Below are positions 48,180-62,800 of a DNA stretch of 64,000 nucleotides, one piece after another. How positions within the stretch are numbered: the first letter of the stretch is position 1; the number at the start of each line of letters is the position of its first letter. The notes under the pieces were generated by a model, which worked only from the letters and a program-made list of their open reading frames with translations, was not told the origin of the DNA and ran no database searches. The position numbers and the translations under genes are program-made. This DNA is from Acanthosoma haemorrhoidale (lineage: Eukaryota; Arthropoda; Insecta; Hemiptera; Acanthosomatidae): positions 92,505,333-92,569,332 of the forward strand of contig OV884013.1 in assembly GCA_930367205.1 (NCBI GenBank). The letters run 5' to 3'.

Positions 48180-51170
48180 TTTTTTTCTCCAGCTGATAAT
48201 TTTTACTAACCAACTCTTTGCCACAACCATAAAAATATCGCTTCAAGGTCTTCATATTCATGAACTGCCGGTAGGTACTACAGTTATACTCGCTAGAAAA
48301 CCTCGGGTATTATTTCCAATGTCATTTATTACTTTTGCATTGTCGACACTTTGTTGACAGTTAATTCAATATTTTTTTTATTGGCAGAACCTTGAGCCGC
48401 CTTTGGCTATTAATTGACTTCATTTTAAGGTTAAATTTTTTCTCTTCAAGTGTCCACGTACTGAACTGCTGTCAACAATTCCCACTCTTTATTACTGTAG
48501 TCAAGAGCTCAATTTATATCTACATGATTATTACTCAATACTACAAAAATTAATGTGATTTCAATTTAAATTATATTGACGAATATACACACCTCTGGTA
48601 TTCCTACAATTTATTTTACGCTGATAAAATTGCTTTCGGTGGCTATACCACCATTTTCAAGTATCTTATAATTAAAATGATACCGATTCCATTTATTAAT
48701 ATGGATAAACCACAAACCTCAATCACACTCCTAATATAATAAATTATATTACGTTTCAAGATCAGTGTTGAATTGATTCTTATTTGTCAAATTGTTGTAT
48801 AAGACTTTTAATTTTCATATGTTTAAGAGATATAAGATATATGTATCCGTAGAAAGAGAGATTCTTTATATATTTCCCTACATTTTGTGTATTTGAATAT
48901 ATTAGATACACATTGGTCCACACGTATCATGAATAAAATAAACCAAAGCCGAACATATTGAAGACAATGATACAACGTACCTTGGGTTTACTGATTCGAC
49001 AAAATCGTCTGTAATTTGTATTGTTTTATATTTTACATTGAGAACATTAGTGTCCAATTTTATGCATCAAAACTACCCATTCGTTTATTCATTCGTTCCA
49101 GATTATATAATAAAAATAATTGTATGGGAATATTCAATGCATCTACTCTAAAAACTAAAGACTGACATCATCGCTCTTGATTATGAATAATGTTCTCATT
49201 ATCATAAAAAATCTCAAGTACATAAAAAATTTTATTTAGAAAAATAAATATAAATAAAAAACATTACTTCATAATATTTATGTAGGATTGAACGGATAAA
49301 TTTTATTCAATTCACGTCTCAAGTTTTGGAGTTTCAAGATTACTTGCGTGTGGGCTAAATTTGATTGTAAGACTTACAATTCAGATAGCATTTTAGATAA
49401 AAATTGTTGTAATTGTATTACCTTTGGTACATTGAAATAAAAAAGTCGAGCTCTGTCGTTCTTGGATCACAACTATTAATAATTTGTTTAAATCTAAAAT
49501 TTTGTGCATTTTACTAACATAGACCACAATTTCCACCAATTTCATGACCGCCCAAATCACTTGCACGATGGCTGCCCCGCCTATAAGTTCAAATCTAGCT
49601 TTATTATATTCAAATTATCACTAGATGACAGTCCTAGTGACAGAGATCCTTTTCGTTAGCGCATTCATGTTATATTATTTTATTCTTATATGTAAATGGA
49701 CGTGATAATTTGTTTCAATAATATAACAAAATAATAGGCTAGACAATTGTTGGAATTTCGTTTTGCTAAAAATAGTGTTGGTTAAACCTTTTTCTATTTG
49801 TATAGGGAATGGAAAATGGCCAGAAAATATGTATAAAAATAGGCTGTAGGGTTCCTATGCTCCAACTTTTCAAATATCGACGATATCTTCAGTACAAGAT
49901 TTTAAACTATTTCAAACTTCAAAACGGCTCTTTTTATGTATTAACCAGAAATAATATGGTTGTTTGATGAAAAATGGATTTTTGAAACCTGTTTTTACAA
50001 TAAGTGAGAGTAGATTACGAACACAAATTAGTCGGAAGCACATTTAAGAAAATAGGTTATAAACTCATTGCAAGGGTTTGCCGAAACTGTAATCCGAAAA
50101 TTCGACAGTTAGTAAAATTAAAATAGGACTTATAATAAACTAACTTTTCGAATTTCATTTTAATACAATCATAGTCTTAAGTCGACGAGATACGATAACT
50201 TTGAGTATACCCCCTCCCCCTGAATCCCTGCTCACTTATTTACTGTCAAAATAATATACAAAAGTACATTAGTGTTACGATGGGGTGTACTGCATAAGAA
50301 CTGCATTTTAGAGAGGTTTTGCAAGTGAACTAAAATCGGTTTATGGAAAAATGAACTGCACAATGCAAACAGAACCAGGTGAGCCCCTTCGGTTTATAAA
50401 CAGAGGGACCTAAGAATAACTTAACAACTAACACTCGAGGAACTCTCTTATTTGTCTATTATTTATATGTTGCGTCCCTTTCGAGCTATTTAGCTTGGTC
50501 TCTCCTGCCTTCTCCCACTTCATTTTGCTGTTGAAGGAACGACCGCTCTCCACTTGTGTCTAACCGGGCGGAGCCTGGCTTACAAGGCGATTATATGTGT
50601 CTCCTTTTTTATTAGTTTGTTCAAGTGAACACCTGATGGCATTAGAGCAATAATTCCTTGATTTATCTCCTGAGTAGTGATCGGCTGTGATTGTCCCTTC
50701 TTTTTCAACTTATTGACCGTTAATTTACCTATTTAAAGTTATAGTTTCCTTAATCATGTCCTGAGCGTGTGTGGCTCTCATGCTATTCTCAACCGTCCAA
50801 TATCCGACGTTGGAGGAGAATGGGGAATCTCCTCGAGCCTCTATTCCCTATTTTGCAGGATATATATAAGAATATAAATATGGGATGCATGAGAAGATTT
50901 GTCGTAATAACTTATTGCCCAGATAGACAGGGTAGATTGTAATTTTATTTGTATAAAAATATTATATCGCATAAAAAAAATTATGTAAAGTTTCTGTTTA
51001 CTACAGCTTCAATACTGCACAGATTTTGCTTCGGGTTATTGTCTTGTTGACCACTTGCTATCAGAAATAAATCGCTCCAATATATTCCTAAAAGTACGAT
51101 TTAGTTTGTAATTGTTGTGACAAAAAAAAAAAAAAAATCTGGATATTGAGACCAGCAATACTTGGATCTG
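48180..51170. other. AT-rich non-coding DNA
   Basis: It contains the minus-strand dispersed-repeat copy at 49165-49265 and a GC-richer patch around 50440-50600. No gene recognised. Confidence 0.5.
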
Positions 51171-51179
51171 TGTGAAATG

Positions 51180-51345
51180 TCCTCTGTCTGCCTCCAAGAC
51201 GACATATATAAAGACTGCAGCCGCCTTGGCGAGGGTCCGACGATTTGACCCATTTCTCTTGCCAGTAGCCTCGCTGGAAGTCGGCCAGGCATTGGACCTA
51301 TCCAGACCAGTGCAGTCAATGGCAAATGTCGCCCGTGTTCTCATT
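51180..51345. promoter_or_regulatory. GC-rich island with TATA motif
   Basis: TATATAAAG at 51205-51213 (plus strand) precedes a GC/CpG-rich stretch with open frames on both strands (plus 51172-51462, minus 51344-51036). None resembles a known protein. It could be a core promoter, an old LTR fragment or chance. Confidence 0.25.
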
Positions 51346-51349
51346 TGCT

Positions 51350-52680
51350 GTGTGCTTCGTGCTCAGAATACCTTTCGGCAGGGAATAATAAAATATTTTA
51401 GGGACAGCAGAAATTTTATCATGAGTATAGATACAAATGCAGATGGAGTGTTTCTGCTGTAGGCATTCAAAAGTAGAACATGTAACATTCCGCCTTTGGC
51501 ACAGTCATTGCCAATAAAGGTATAATTTATTGCCAGGTGTAATTTCTTTTGTAACATTCCACGACCCTGCAGTAATCATCTAATATATAAATAGTGAGAT
51601 CGCTCACGTACCGTTTTAATACTTTTGCATAATATTTTTTTTTTTTTTTTTTTTTTTTTCTAAGCTCTCAAACTTATAAAAATAGGAATGTGGGAAAAAT
51701 AAGGAAAATTATTTTTGGCTGGAAAGTGCCTTTCACTAAGGGGAGACCCCTATTTGAAGGATGTATAAGAAGGATACGGGGTGTGGAATGCCTAGAAAGG
51801 CGGATGTAGTCAGGAAGGTAGTGAGAGTCTACCAATACGTTTTTTAATAATATTTTGACCGACCAAGAAATAACTTTATTTTCGAGAAGAAGCCAGGAAG
51901 TTTTATACATTTTGGTCAGCCTACCTAGAAAAATGTGTAAGTACCTTAAAAGAACTAGATTTTTTTCGAGATAAAGTTAAAACTCCTAAGGAAATGAAGT
52001 ACTTGTAAAACCTTCAGTCTAGTCTGCCTTCTCTAAACGTATATCACCTGTTCGATAAAGTTTCCAGCGTAAAAACGTGTATTTCGCAAGATAAACTTTC
52101 GGTATGGAAGGAAAAAGAAGGCAGCGCTCAAGATCGATGGCTTGAAGTATTTAAATAGATTATCTCCAATGAGGTACAGGTTTTATTTTAATCAGATCAG
52201 ATCACACGTTTACGATCTGTGACCCTAAACATAGATTTCTACTAAATACTATATATGTTTGCCATTTTTAGACTCTGTGCATTGCATTTATGGCTTAAAT
52301 CGACCGTAATAAGTCCAAGTCGTAGAAGCTTTGACCGCATATTGAAGCATTGCAAGCGTTGGAAATAACTATACTAAATTATTCATATGTGGTTTTCTAG
52401 GAAGGGTTAGGCACTAGTTCCAACTCCGTCTACAAAAATCCATTCCCATTGTCAACAGTTTGTTACTAAGTCATGGTCACCCACCGTTTCTGTTTCTTAA
52501 TACTTAATACTCAGAATTCCTTCATGGTATTTGATGGTAAACATTGCCTCATCCTTGATCGTTGGTCTGATTGTTCTTGTACTGTTTGACATTCGTATAG
52601 TCTTGTTTGTTGTTTAGTTTGAGGAATTGTTTCCTAAGATTTATACGCTGGATCCTCAGAGACTGTCACATTAGGCAGTC
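51350..52680. other. non-coding DNA with long poly(T)
   Basis: A run of more than 20 T lies at about 51637-51659. It may be the tail of an unrecognised minus-strand retroelement. No gene recognised. Confidence 0.45.
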
Positions 52681-52858
52681 ATCGTTAGATGCCTGTACCC
52701 TCGCCAGTTTCCAATACTTTCTTGGATCCTCCTCTTCAATACCATGACGACCTCTTCACCATTCCAACTTTCTCCAAATCATATCTCGCAATTCTAGATC
52801 CTCCTATTTCGTCGTGTATTTCCTATCTCACTAATCTTCATCCCTCTACCGTTCTTTT

Positions 52859-53050
52859 GTTATCCGAGCGGCAAAGCTATGGAACTAGCTTCCTATAAAT
52901 ATTTGTAGGTTGTCACAAACTTATTCAATCTTTAAATATAACTTTTACCAGTTCCTTATGATTATTACTATCATTCTTGTTATTTATTGTTTATTAATAG
53001 TATTCATTTCCTATTTTAGTTTATCTCAGTATCCTTTCACTCTCTTTTCC
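52859..53050 (+). pseudogene. LINE ORF2 C-terminal tail remnant
   Basis: The frame reads VIRAAKLWN, stop, LPINICRLSQTYSIFKYNFY and QFL. The pattern R-A-A-K-L-W-N-x-L-P, then FK and F-L about 20-25 residues later, is the common C-terminal tail of CR1/L2/jockey-type LINE ORF2 proteins. The single TAG replaces the usual Ser after WN. AT-rich, UTR-like sequence follows. Confidence 0.5.
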
Positions 53051-53059
53051 CCATGTTAG

Positions 53060-54375
53060 TAATTCCTATAGTTTCCCTATGTTCTTAGTTCCAATTGTTA
53101 AAATATTGCATTAATTTATTTTCTAATATTATTGTGTTGGCTTATTAAATTTACCACATTTGTACATAGACTTGTTCCTATTTGTACTTGTTCATAATCG
53201 TAGTTGTAAGTGATGTGCTAATCACATCAGGTGTGGTCAGTCCAACCCTACTGCACTCGGTGATCGTAAGGACAACTGAATGTATTCTAGGCGGGTTTAG
53301 TAAATCATGCAATAAAAATCTTGCTTGCCCATGTTTAGAACTAGTACCTTTCCTTTTTGAGAAATTTTCACAAAATAATTAGTTACAAAAAAATATTTTA
53401 TCATAAACCGGTTTGAAAGTTGGGCAAGCGCTATCGGTAAGCAGATCTTACTTTCCATGCTTACCATCTAGGTTAATTCTATAGCCTCAAACGCAAGCGA
53501 GTTTTAGTTTTTTTTCTAAATTGTTCAGTTTTATATGGCACGGTGTATTGATGTTGTAACGAAAAATTTCTCGATGTTAACAACCAATCCTAAACAGAAT
53601 TCATGTGATTATCAAGAAACACATAAATAAAATAATAGTTTACCAATCATGAATATCTAAATCATGAAGATCTGACATTTGAATGAATTGAGTTTTGCTT
53701 TATCACTTTTTACTCTTGGAAGTTAATATTTGTGTTTGAAAGACTTATAAAAATGAATAATGTCGTTTGAGTATAATTAATTATAAGTAATAAATATTTT
53801 TACTGTTTTTTTTCTTTAATAATTCATGATTCAAGGATAGGATTTATTGGTTCCCTGCTTTATTTATAGGATGCAGTGTCGTATTCAGTTTAATAGTCGT
53901 GCTCAAAGGATTGTAATTTTAATTCAGTTATGTTATGGTACATTATACTTATAAACTGGCATGGCCACTGACCCTATTTTCAATTACAATTTGTATACCG
54001 GGAATTTCGGAGAGTTTATAGAATGTAAATATTTACTCTGATATTCTTATGGCACATCGTCATCCGTTTGATCAACCTTTGTTGGTTTAGTTATATCCGT
54101 ATTAGGTATGAGTTTTTTCTTTGATTAGATTCAATGATTTTTTAGTTAATAACTAATATGCATTAATTAAGGGGAAGATTATAAGATGGCTGGAGTTCAT
54201 TCTTTGATTAGAAGACACGACCTTCAACTCGAATCTGACGTTAATAGTGCAAGGTTTTTTCTAACGAAAAAAGTTATTTGATCAGAAATATTCCTTGCTA
54301 AATTTAACTTCTCTAAAATTACCTCATTTTTAAAAGATAGGCTTAGAAAGCTGAAAATTATGTGATAAGGAAATG
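53060..54375. other. AT-rich non-coding DNA
   Basis: No gene recognised. Confidence 0.5.
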
Positions 54376-54379
54376 ATTA

Positions 54380-54540
54380 CGCTTCAGTGGTATTTTCAAT
54401 TTATAATTTTAAAATGCGATAAAATTTTTAAATTCTAACAGTGTCCCAATGAAATTGATTAAAATTAGTGGTACCAAAAAGAAATATGTGTAAAATACAA
54501 AATGAACCCAGCACTATGAATTCCATAAAAAAACATCACA
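54380..54540 (+). repeat. third copy of the 33410-33725 repeat unit
   Basis: It shares CTTCAGTGSTATTT, TTTAAATTCTAACAGT and the trailing blocks in order with the second unit at 33565-33725, with heavy divergence. Confidence 0.35.
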
Positions 54541-54544
54541 GGTT

Positions 54545-57500
54545 TATGCTTACCTTTTTAAATGTAGACTTAAAAAAAAATAAATGATAATTTAAAAAAA
54601 TAGTTATAATATTACAAAATGTATCGGTATATTTTATTTAATCAGTATGTCCTACTTATTGATACTTGCTAATTTTGCAACCACCCTTATTTTGGACCTT
54701 TTTTTTTCCTAAAAATTCCTAGAAATAACGTTCATTACATTTTTGCCCACCTCAAGAAACAATGAGACCATGATTTTGAACTTAAGTCGTGGACTTTCGA
54801 GGCTGGTCTCGTTGAATGCATTACAAAGTAATATATATTTCTTATAATGTAATATATTATATTGATAATATATGTAGTTATATATACAATATATCACAAT
54901 AAGAAGCAAAGAGATGTTTTAGAAAGTATGACTCACGACTTACTACTTAACTGTAGCATTGTCGCTGATACAAAATCTTTTTGTATTGCTATAAGATTTT
55001 ATTTTGGTAGCTAATATTTTTAGATGATCTAAACAACCATACTGTCAAAGTACTAATAACAAATGGAACTACGTAAAAATTACCAACAAGCGGTTATGCA
55101 ATAGATAATATTTTTCCTTCATCTGTACTGTCGGTGACTCTGATGCCTATCACTATGCCTGCACAGATGTTTGAAAATAACCAACTAACACACATAACGT
55201 GGATATCTTAGGTTGACAGATTGTGCTGCCGAAAGCGCTAATTACCAGTCAATAACAAATCATTTTTCCTGAAGGCTGACAACTTTTTCCATTACCCACA
55301 AACGGTAATTTCATAAAATGCACTCTATTGTCCTGTAATAAATTAACAATTGATGATAGATGATGGTTAATCTTTTTCGAATTGAAATGGTTCTTGATTT
55401 TAACGGGATTGTCTCAAACCGAGGCTGAAAAATGTAACACCTGTAATGTAATAAAAGTGGTCGTAGTTGACATTTGGTAGCGAAATTATTATTTTTATTC
55501 ACCTGATGTGTTTTTTTTTTATCTTGAAAGCATCTCGAAAAAATAATAAAAAAACTATTGGTTCCAAACTATGTACTCTTTTTTCCGTCTTTTGTGAAAG
55601 CTATCACTTGAAGAGAAAATCATGCTGTTTTCATTTGTATTTTTTTAACTGCATCAAAATTGTTTCTTAAGATAAGTGAACATTTTTGGCTCCGATATGG
55701 TTGCATATTGTTGAAGTTAGGGGAAGTTTTTGTTAATAGCCATCAACGCTTGTTTGTAGTCTTGGTATAATCATTTCATTTTAGGTTAGGGTTAGGTTTG
55801 GTTTCTATTAGGAGTTTAACAATTTTGTTGATTGAAGTTGCGCCATTTTTAAGTGTTAATTTATTCCGGCGTCAGTCAGTTTCCTGCAATAAAATGGGCA
55901 GTTTTAAAAAAATTGTTTCATGGTAAGAATACTGTCACAGGTGAGCCTTGATCTCATGACACATATGTCTGTGTGAGATATCGATGTGTCACTCTGTAGT
56001 GTTTTTAAACTTTATCATGACAACATCCTCTAGGAAGTCTCATATTTTCAACCTTCCCCTTCTAAGTTGTTAGGATCAGCATTTGTTGAAGGCGGTCCAA
56101 GGTTCCTTGGTCACGATCCTATCACAACTTCAGGTAGCAAGAAATGCTATTTATAGTCAAGGCTAGCCAACACGCGTATATTCCACTATAATCTCCAATG
56201 CAATAGCGTATATCTACGCCATAGTGTAGTGGAAAAGAACTGTTTGACTGTGCCCCCCCCCCCTTTGCAACATTACCACTAGTGGAAAAAAATGGACCAT
56301 TCCCAACAGCTGTTTTCTAGCTAAGTACTTTACAGCCCATTAGCTTTAAAAGTGGTGCACTCAATGCCAACGATGTATCAGTAACACTGTTGAGTGTCTT
56401 TAATGGTACATAAAGTCAGGGTTTATTGTTAAAGGGTACACTAGAATATTTAAAGACGATTCGAACCCCCACGGGTAATTGCCATTAATTATATTAATAT
56501 ATTGATTAAAGAGTGCCCCATACTTTCCCTCTAGCTAAGTCTTTATATGCTAAGTTAATCCACCAATGGCAAAGCTGGTCAGATCTGATCTTCTCAGGGT
56601 GGTGGTCTACGGTTCCATGTAATAAACGACTAATGATTTCAGCTCTTCTGAAGATATCTAGTATTCTGATCAAGGCCGCCTGTTTGAAAGTACCTGTTTG
56701 AAAGTAGAGCCTCTTCCTCTAGACTTGGCATATATTACCCGCCTTTGGAGCGGAATGCACTGTCAATGTTACTATTATGATCGTACATGTCAGCAGAATC
56801 ATTCGGAAATCTAATTTGGATTTAAAACGCCCTTGATATTGATATTAATATCACTCCACTGACATATCAACGATGATTGCCCAGTTATAGGAGATTTTAT
56901 CTCGAAACCTTAGCAGGATTTTGACGCATTAATTAGGAAGATTGACCAGTCATTACAATCATATATAAGAACACTCCATCAAACGATAACAGTACTGATG
57001 ATTAAAATAAAGAAAATCTGAAATTCTGCATTATTTTTTTGATTTTCGCTGCTGTTCCTAGTTGAGTGATCCAGATATCTGACATTACATTTAACATTGA
57101 CTGACACCATCTCGTGTCCTTTTCCTCCTCGGAACCAGACTGTCCGCATGCCTCTCCGGACTCCAGGCCTATTAAGACAACTCTAATTCCCGTAGCAGGT
57201 TACATCCCGATCCGGTTAGGAACGATCTGGGATGACGGACTGACTGCGTTCATCATTCAGGCGTCAAGAACTCCTCAAACAAAACCAACTGTTTTCCATT
57301 CGTTACGTTTCTTATCCTCTCCTGGGGTAGAATTTAATTACAGTATTTAATCGGAAGTAAATTATGGCAACAATGTGAGTTCATATAAACATATACTATA
57401 GTATATTTATATATATAGCCGTGAATATATAAATGAGTAGAAGAGTTAGTCTGGAGACTTGAGGTTCAATGTTGAGTTTTCATAAAATCCACACTAAAAC

Positions 57501-59700
57501 CTACATAGTATGACGACGTATTATAAATTTTATGACAACCGAACTATTCTTTTTCATCAGCCTAAGTCGAAATAAAGAACATAATAATTATACTTTGTTG
57601 ACTCATAAATACCCAAAGATTTATCAGTAACAGTAATTTACCCAAAATAGATCAACATAATTAAAAAAAAAAATGTAAATATCTGGCAAAACTAGTACTG
57701 ATAGGAAAAAATTTTGAGGCCCAACAATATAAATTGGGAATTTAAATTCATGATCTGTTGGATACTTGCAACAAATTATTTTTATAATGGAAACATCAAA
57801 AAATATGTTCATTGATTCGACTCAAAGACCTCTTGATTGATAGATAGTTCTTTATTTTATTTAGTTAACTTACACTTTTTTATGGGCCTAACCTATTCCA
57901 GAAGACAAAAATATTCCTATTCAATATTAGTTTAACACTTTGAAATGCAAAACTCTCCAAAAAAAAAAAAGAAAACGCATTTATAAAAAGAATATAAGAA
58001 AAAAATATACACAATAGCAGTAGTTGTTACACAGCTTTGTTTATGTGAATGATCTTATTATAAATTCTACGTCATTTACGGCACTTACAATCAATAGTTT
58101 TTCAAAAAAATGATAAGCTTCTAAAAGTCATTCAATTTAGAATAAAATCTTTATTACGGGACTATATACACCCATGGCAATGCAAAAATAAACAAATACA
58201 ACTCTGGCTTACAAAAAAATCTACGCAACATCACAAATGGGAGAAAATAGCAACAAAAACATACCTCAAATTAAAAAGTATCATCAAGCATGTGTTACGA
58301 TCATAATGCAACACGAAATTAGGAACAAATTATAATATTAAATTGAATAAAAGAAGAGGCAAAAATAATAGTAATAAAATTGGATACATAATAGGGGTTG
58401 CGGTTTTAAAAGGTTGCTGGTATGTATTTACTTATATTTATTTCATCGTCCTAATTAATGCTTAGTCTAATGCCTTTAAGCAGAAATGAAATGTATCGCT
58501 ATGCTTACGGTATACTTTGTTTGCAACTCATTTCGGGTTGTCTGAATATAGTGTTCAATGTCACTCCTTTAAAATACTTATCAAGTTCAAATGTAATAAC
58601 CGTGGATGCATTTTTGTGCTTCCGGGCTAAGAAGATGGATTGAAATCTTCTTTAGAGGTCTACATTTTTAAATTTCGGACTGGTCACTAGCACCTCAATG
58701 TTTCTGAGATCCGAGTACCCGCTGAGATTTAGTCTGTACACAAAGGATTCTCATTTCAAAATTTAAATTATTACACTCAATTGGCCGACCCCCTTCGATT
58801 TAAGTATGAATAAATCCTTTAATTTTTAGGTTGAACTAAAAACGTTGCATTATTAACTAAAGTGAAGGACAGGGGAATTAAGACTGGAGGGCAAAAACCT
58901 TGACCCCAAGTTAGCCTAGGCTGTGCTGTGCGTGAGGTACTTTCACTTGCCAAACTACCAGCTTCCTTTTCACTTGAGATCCTCTTACTTAGTAGGAGAG
59001 GAGCATGTGGAAAACCTACAATGAACACAGCTTCAGCAAATCCTGGAGCGCTTTGGATCATAGAACAATGCTGGGAATACCAGTCTTCGAGACACGCCTC
59101 GTTCCTTTCTTAAGTATCAACCTCTCGAGATTGAAAGTTAGGATTCGTTCATGGCTACACCACGATTACGAGAGGGTATAATTAATTTTTTTAATGAAGT
59201 ATTTTTTTTTATAACACTACTACCTTCGGGTATTAAGATATTAAAACATGAGTTTTTTATATGTATATATATTTTTTATTTTCATGTTAGAGGAAATACT
59301 CTAATATATAACTATAATAACTAATCAATCCAATTCTTTGGTTTGAAATATGAAATAGCCTCCGCTTTGTTTCAAAAGTATTTCATAATAATTTAAAGTT
59401 AGATCATGTACTTCACAACTTCAGTGGTGTAAAGTAATAAAATAAAGTAATGATTATTTCTAATCTTATAACTAAAGGAAAAGGTGCATTCAGCTTTCTT
59501 CCGTACGGGAAGCAAAAAATTTGTTTCTTAAAACTAAAATTGGGATTTTCAAAATGAATGGTCTCATGTATGATTACAATGGTTACATTGAATACATGGG
59601 ATAAAACAATAGTTGGTGATAAACTGGACCTTCACGTATATTCTTTACATTTGATGTTCTCAAGTCATAACCAATGAACAGTTGTAGCAAAAAACAGAAA
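54545..59700. other. non-coding DNA
   Basis: AT-rich with TA-rich tracts near 54830-54895 and 57390-57420. A 15-bp tandem CCTGTTTGAAAGTA-type duplication lies near 56680-56706. GC-richer patches at about 57115-57240 and 58880-59100 carry no recognised product. Confidence 0.45.
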
Positions 59701-59739
59701 TGAATGGGCAGTGTAGCCAAGGGTGAGACGTGAATGGAG

Positions 59740-59802
59740 CTGGGGCACCCTAGGACTGCACAGGAATCGAACCCGAAAACATGGGAACGTCGTTCTATAG
59801 TT
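59740..59802 (-). repeat. tRNA-like fragment with B-box
   Basis: On the minus strand GGGTTCGATTCCTG (B-box at 59763-59774) is a consensus T-arm. The upstream tRNA parts are not recognisable. It is probably a fragment of a tRNA-derived repeat. Confidence 0.35.
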
Positions 59803-59804
59803 TT

Positions 59805-62800
59805 TTTATTGTTTATTTATAAAACTATAAACTATCTTTAATCCTGTGTTTTCACAGCCTACCTTGGTCAGGCTACAATAGTTCACAATTTGTTAAACTT
59901 ATGGGACATATTCCCAGATGAAAGTTTATTTTTAAGTAAGTTTTTAAACAAAAAGTTCTATACGACACACTGCATATTTTAAATGAATTGTATTTATATT
60001 CGAAACAAAAAAAATGATAATTGTTTTAAAAAATTTAGTTTCTAAATAATTTAATGGCTGAGCTTATTATTATTTGTAAAAGTGTATTACATTTTTTAAA
60101 TCTTTGGATACATCGTTACAGTTTACTTAATAAAGATTAGAAAACGAAAAAATAAAATAAGGTATGAGTTTTCTGTACGCTGCGTTTAGAAGAATAAATG
60201 AATAAAGCATCAATGATTATGTTGATCAATCTGGTAAAAGGGCTGAAATGCAGCTTTTGAAATGAAATGAGGAATTAAGAAATAAGGGAAAGGCGTTGGG
60301 TGCTTACTAACCGCTTTGTAAACTGTTTTCTTAACCGGAAATATTAACACAGAAAACATAATGGAGAACTTTAATGTTAATCAACACTTCGTCCATCATT
60401 CACACCTCGAGAGCGTGGTCGCAAACGCGCGGGAGCAGTCAACCAATAAAATACTCTAGTATATTGCTTCTACCATTTGAACATTATTTCTTCTTGCCTG
60501 CCGGTGCGAAACATTCAAAAATAGCAAGCTGTGTTACTTGATTATTGGAATTAATGAGTCACGGTGAAAGGTTCTCTTGTCATGAAGGATTGATTGACTT
60601 GTAGATTTCTACATTGCTAAGTACTCTTAAAAAAACTCATTGCAGTTTTATGGCTTAAAAGTGACCGACCATTCACTATCATGGCTCGATAGATATAGTC
60701 TGTGATTGTGGTCCGCTGTGAGATGTGGGTGCGGTCTTGAAGATTCCAGGGATCCAGGGTCAGAATGGAAGCTACTCTTGGATGGAATATCCTCTTTAGT
60801 TTTATTGTTGTTGTTATTTTATATGTTCTATTGAGATCTTGTATAATGTACTCATAATATTTATGCCGTATGGTTAGTAGTTTTATTAGAGCGCTTATTA
60901 TAAAATTATTTTTTAAACAAAGTCCCTTTTTTTTCACGAAAATTTGGTAAATCAAACGTGAAGAATTCACTTTGTAAATTTGAGAAATATCCTTATCATG
61001 GAACTGTCAAAGAGCCTTCAGATAAACAGAGAAGTTTGTAGTATCCGTTATTTACTTGTTTAATGGCTTATACAATTTTTGATCTACAGTTAGTTCCTTT
61101 AGGTTTAAAATGTAAAATTATTCTGATCATTTTGGAAGTCACCGAAATGTTTACAGAAACTTAAGCATGTTATCACATACTTACTTGTTTATTATCAAGT
61201 TAAGTTTCAAATGAAATCCGTCATTATTTTTACTCTCACTATTATATAGAGCAACATTTAAATGATAGGAATTAGTCTCTGTTATTTTTAAATACCCTCT
61301 CGAATGATTAATTACTGATAGATTATGATAATTATGATTAAGAGCATTGCTATATATGAAGGAAATTATATGAAATAATAATAAATCAAATACAGGAATA
61401 TTTTTATTCACTAGGTAATAAATCCATAGTCATATATATGAGAAGAAACCAAACAAAAAAATAATATATAATTTAAGCTGATACGTACTAATAAGTAGAA
61501 AAATTGTTTGTCGATTCATACATTACCGTCAACAAATTTTTCTGATTATGAGTTATTACAAGTACAGTGCTTTTTTTGTTGACATTTAAAGTAACTTTAA
61601 GCATACCGTATGCTTTAACTGTAAGGTAATTCTTGTTATCTTATTTTGTATTGCTTGGCTAAATTCGCATATTTGAATAGAATAGAATTGAAAAAAAAAA
61701 AAGTATTTTGTGACAAAGTAGTCAATAAATAACAGCAGTGTTCATATATCATATTTATGTCTGGCAAATAAAAAGAATTATTGCATTATAAAACGTAAAA
61801 CGTATAAATAATCGGCAATGTGAAATAGAGCTTGAGCCTCTAAGCTTATGAGAAATAATAATAACATAATAGTACTTAACTTAGTTTAGCAATTAGAAAA
61901 TAAAATCATTGATGGATACACATAGCAACAAAAACGACAACACTATCTAATGAAAACCATTAGGTTGATACAAAAAAAAAAAGTATGTATCAGCTAAATT
62001 TGCAATAATAAATGTAGTGTAATAACTAAATCGTTCCCAAACTAGCTAACGATGGAGTGAAGAAACTGGAGGGTTTTGAAGGGTCGTACGTATTTCTGTT
62101 TATATTTTTTTTAATAGCTGTAGTGCCTTGCATTCTGGAGAGTGTCTGCCTGTAAATTGAAAATTGGATAAGGTTTCTGGTTATAGAATCGAAATTTAGT
62201 TCCATCCCTGAATCAATGATCGGTGATATGCACAAGCCGACCAGCACATTTGAAAGAGAATTATATTGGAAAAAAAACTCGGAAAGTATACGGCAGAGAA
62301 AGGTCAGAGGAATAAATGCCAACTTAAAGGAGAAAGGCAAAAGATGACACTCTGTGCACTCACAACCTTCATTCATGCCCGTTAAGCGGACCGTACATCA
62401 GTGTTAATGTCATTACCTTCATAAGTCTTTCATCATTATTCCTTCATTAGTTTCAACTTTACACGATCATTTGTAATGTGATTATTTTTCATCAGTGGGT
62501 CGAAAAGTAATATAGGAGTAATGATGAAGTGACGACATAATGACAAACTCCGCTTGATATAAATTTTTTTTTAAATGCGTCAACTTTATTCTCCAGTATG
62601 TCGTTCTATAAAGATAAAAAAAAGAGTTGTAGTGTATTGGTTGACGGTTAATCTACACCCATAAAAAGGTTTTATCTATTATTTTAGGTAGTAAGTTTCA
62701 GTCTCTCAAACTGATATTTTATAACAAAATATCTTCTACAATTAATGTTTTGCCTATTCAGTCATCATTAAGACTATAATTTAAAACAGGATAAATGAAA

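Noticed and set aside
60617..60970. 117-codon minus-strand frame (and 62026-62376)
   Set aside because: The length is within chance expectation for 64 kb, and no recognisable domain is present.
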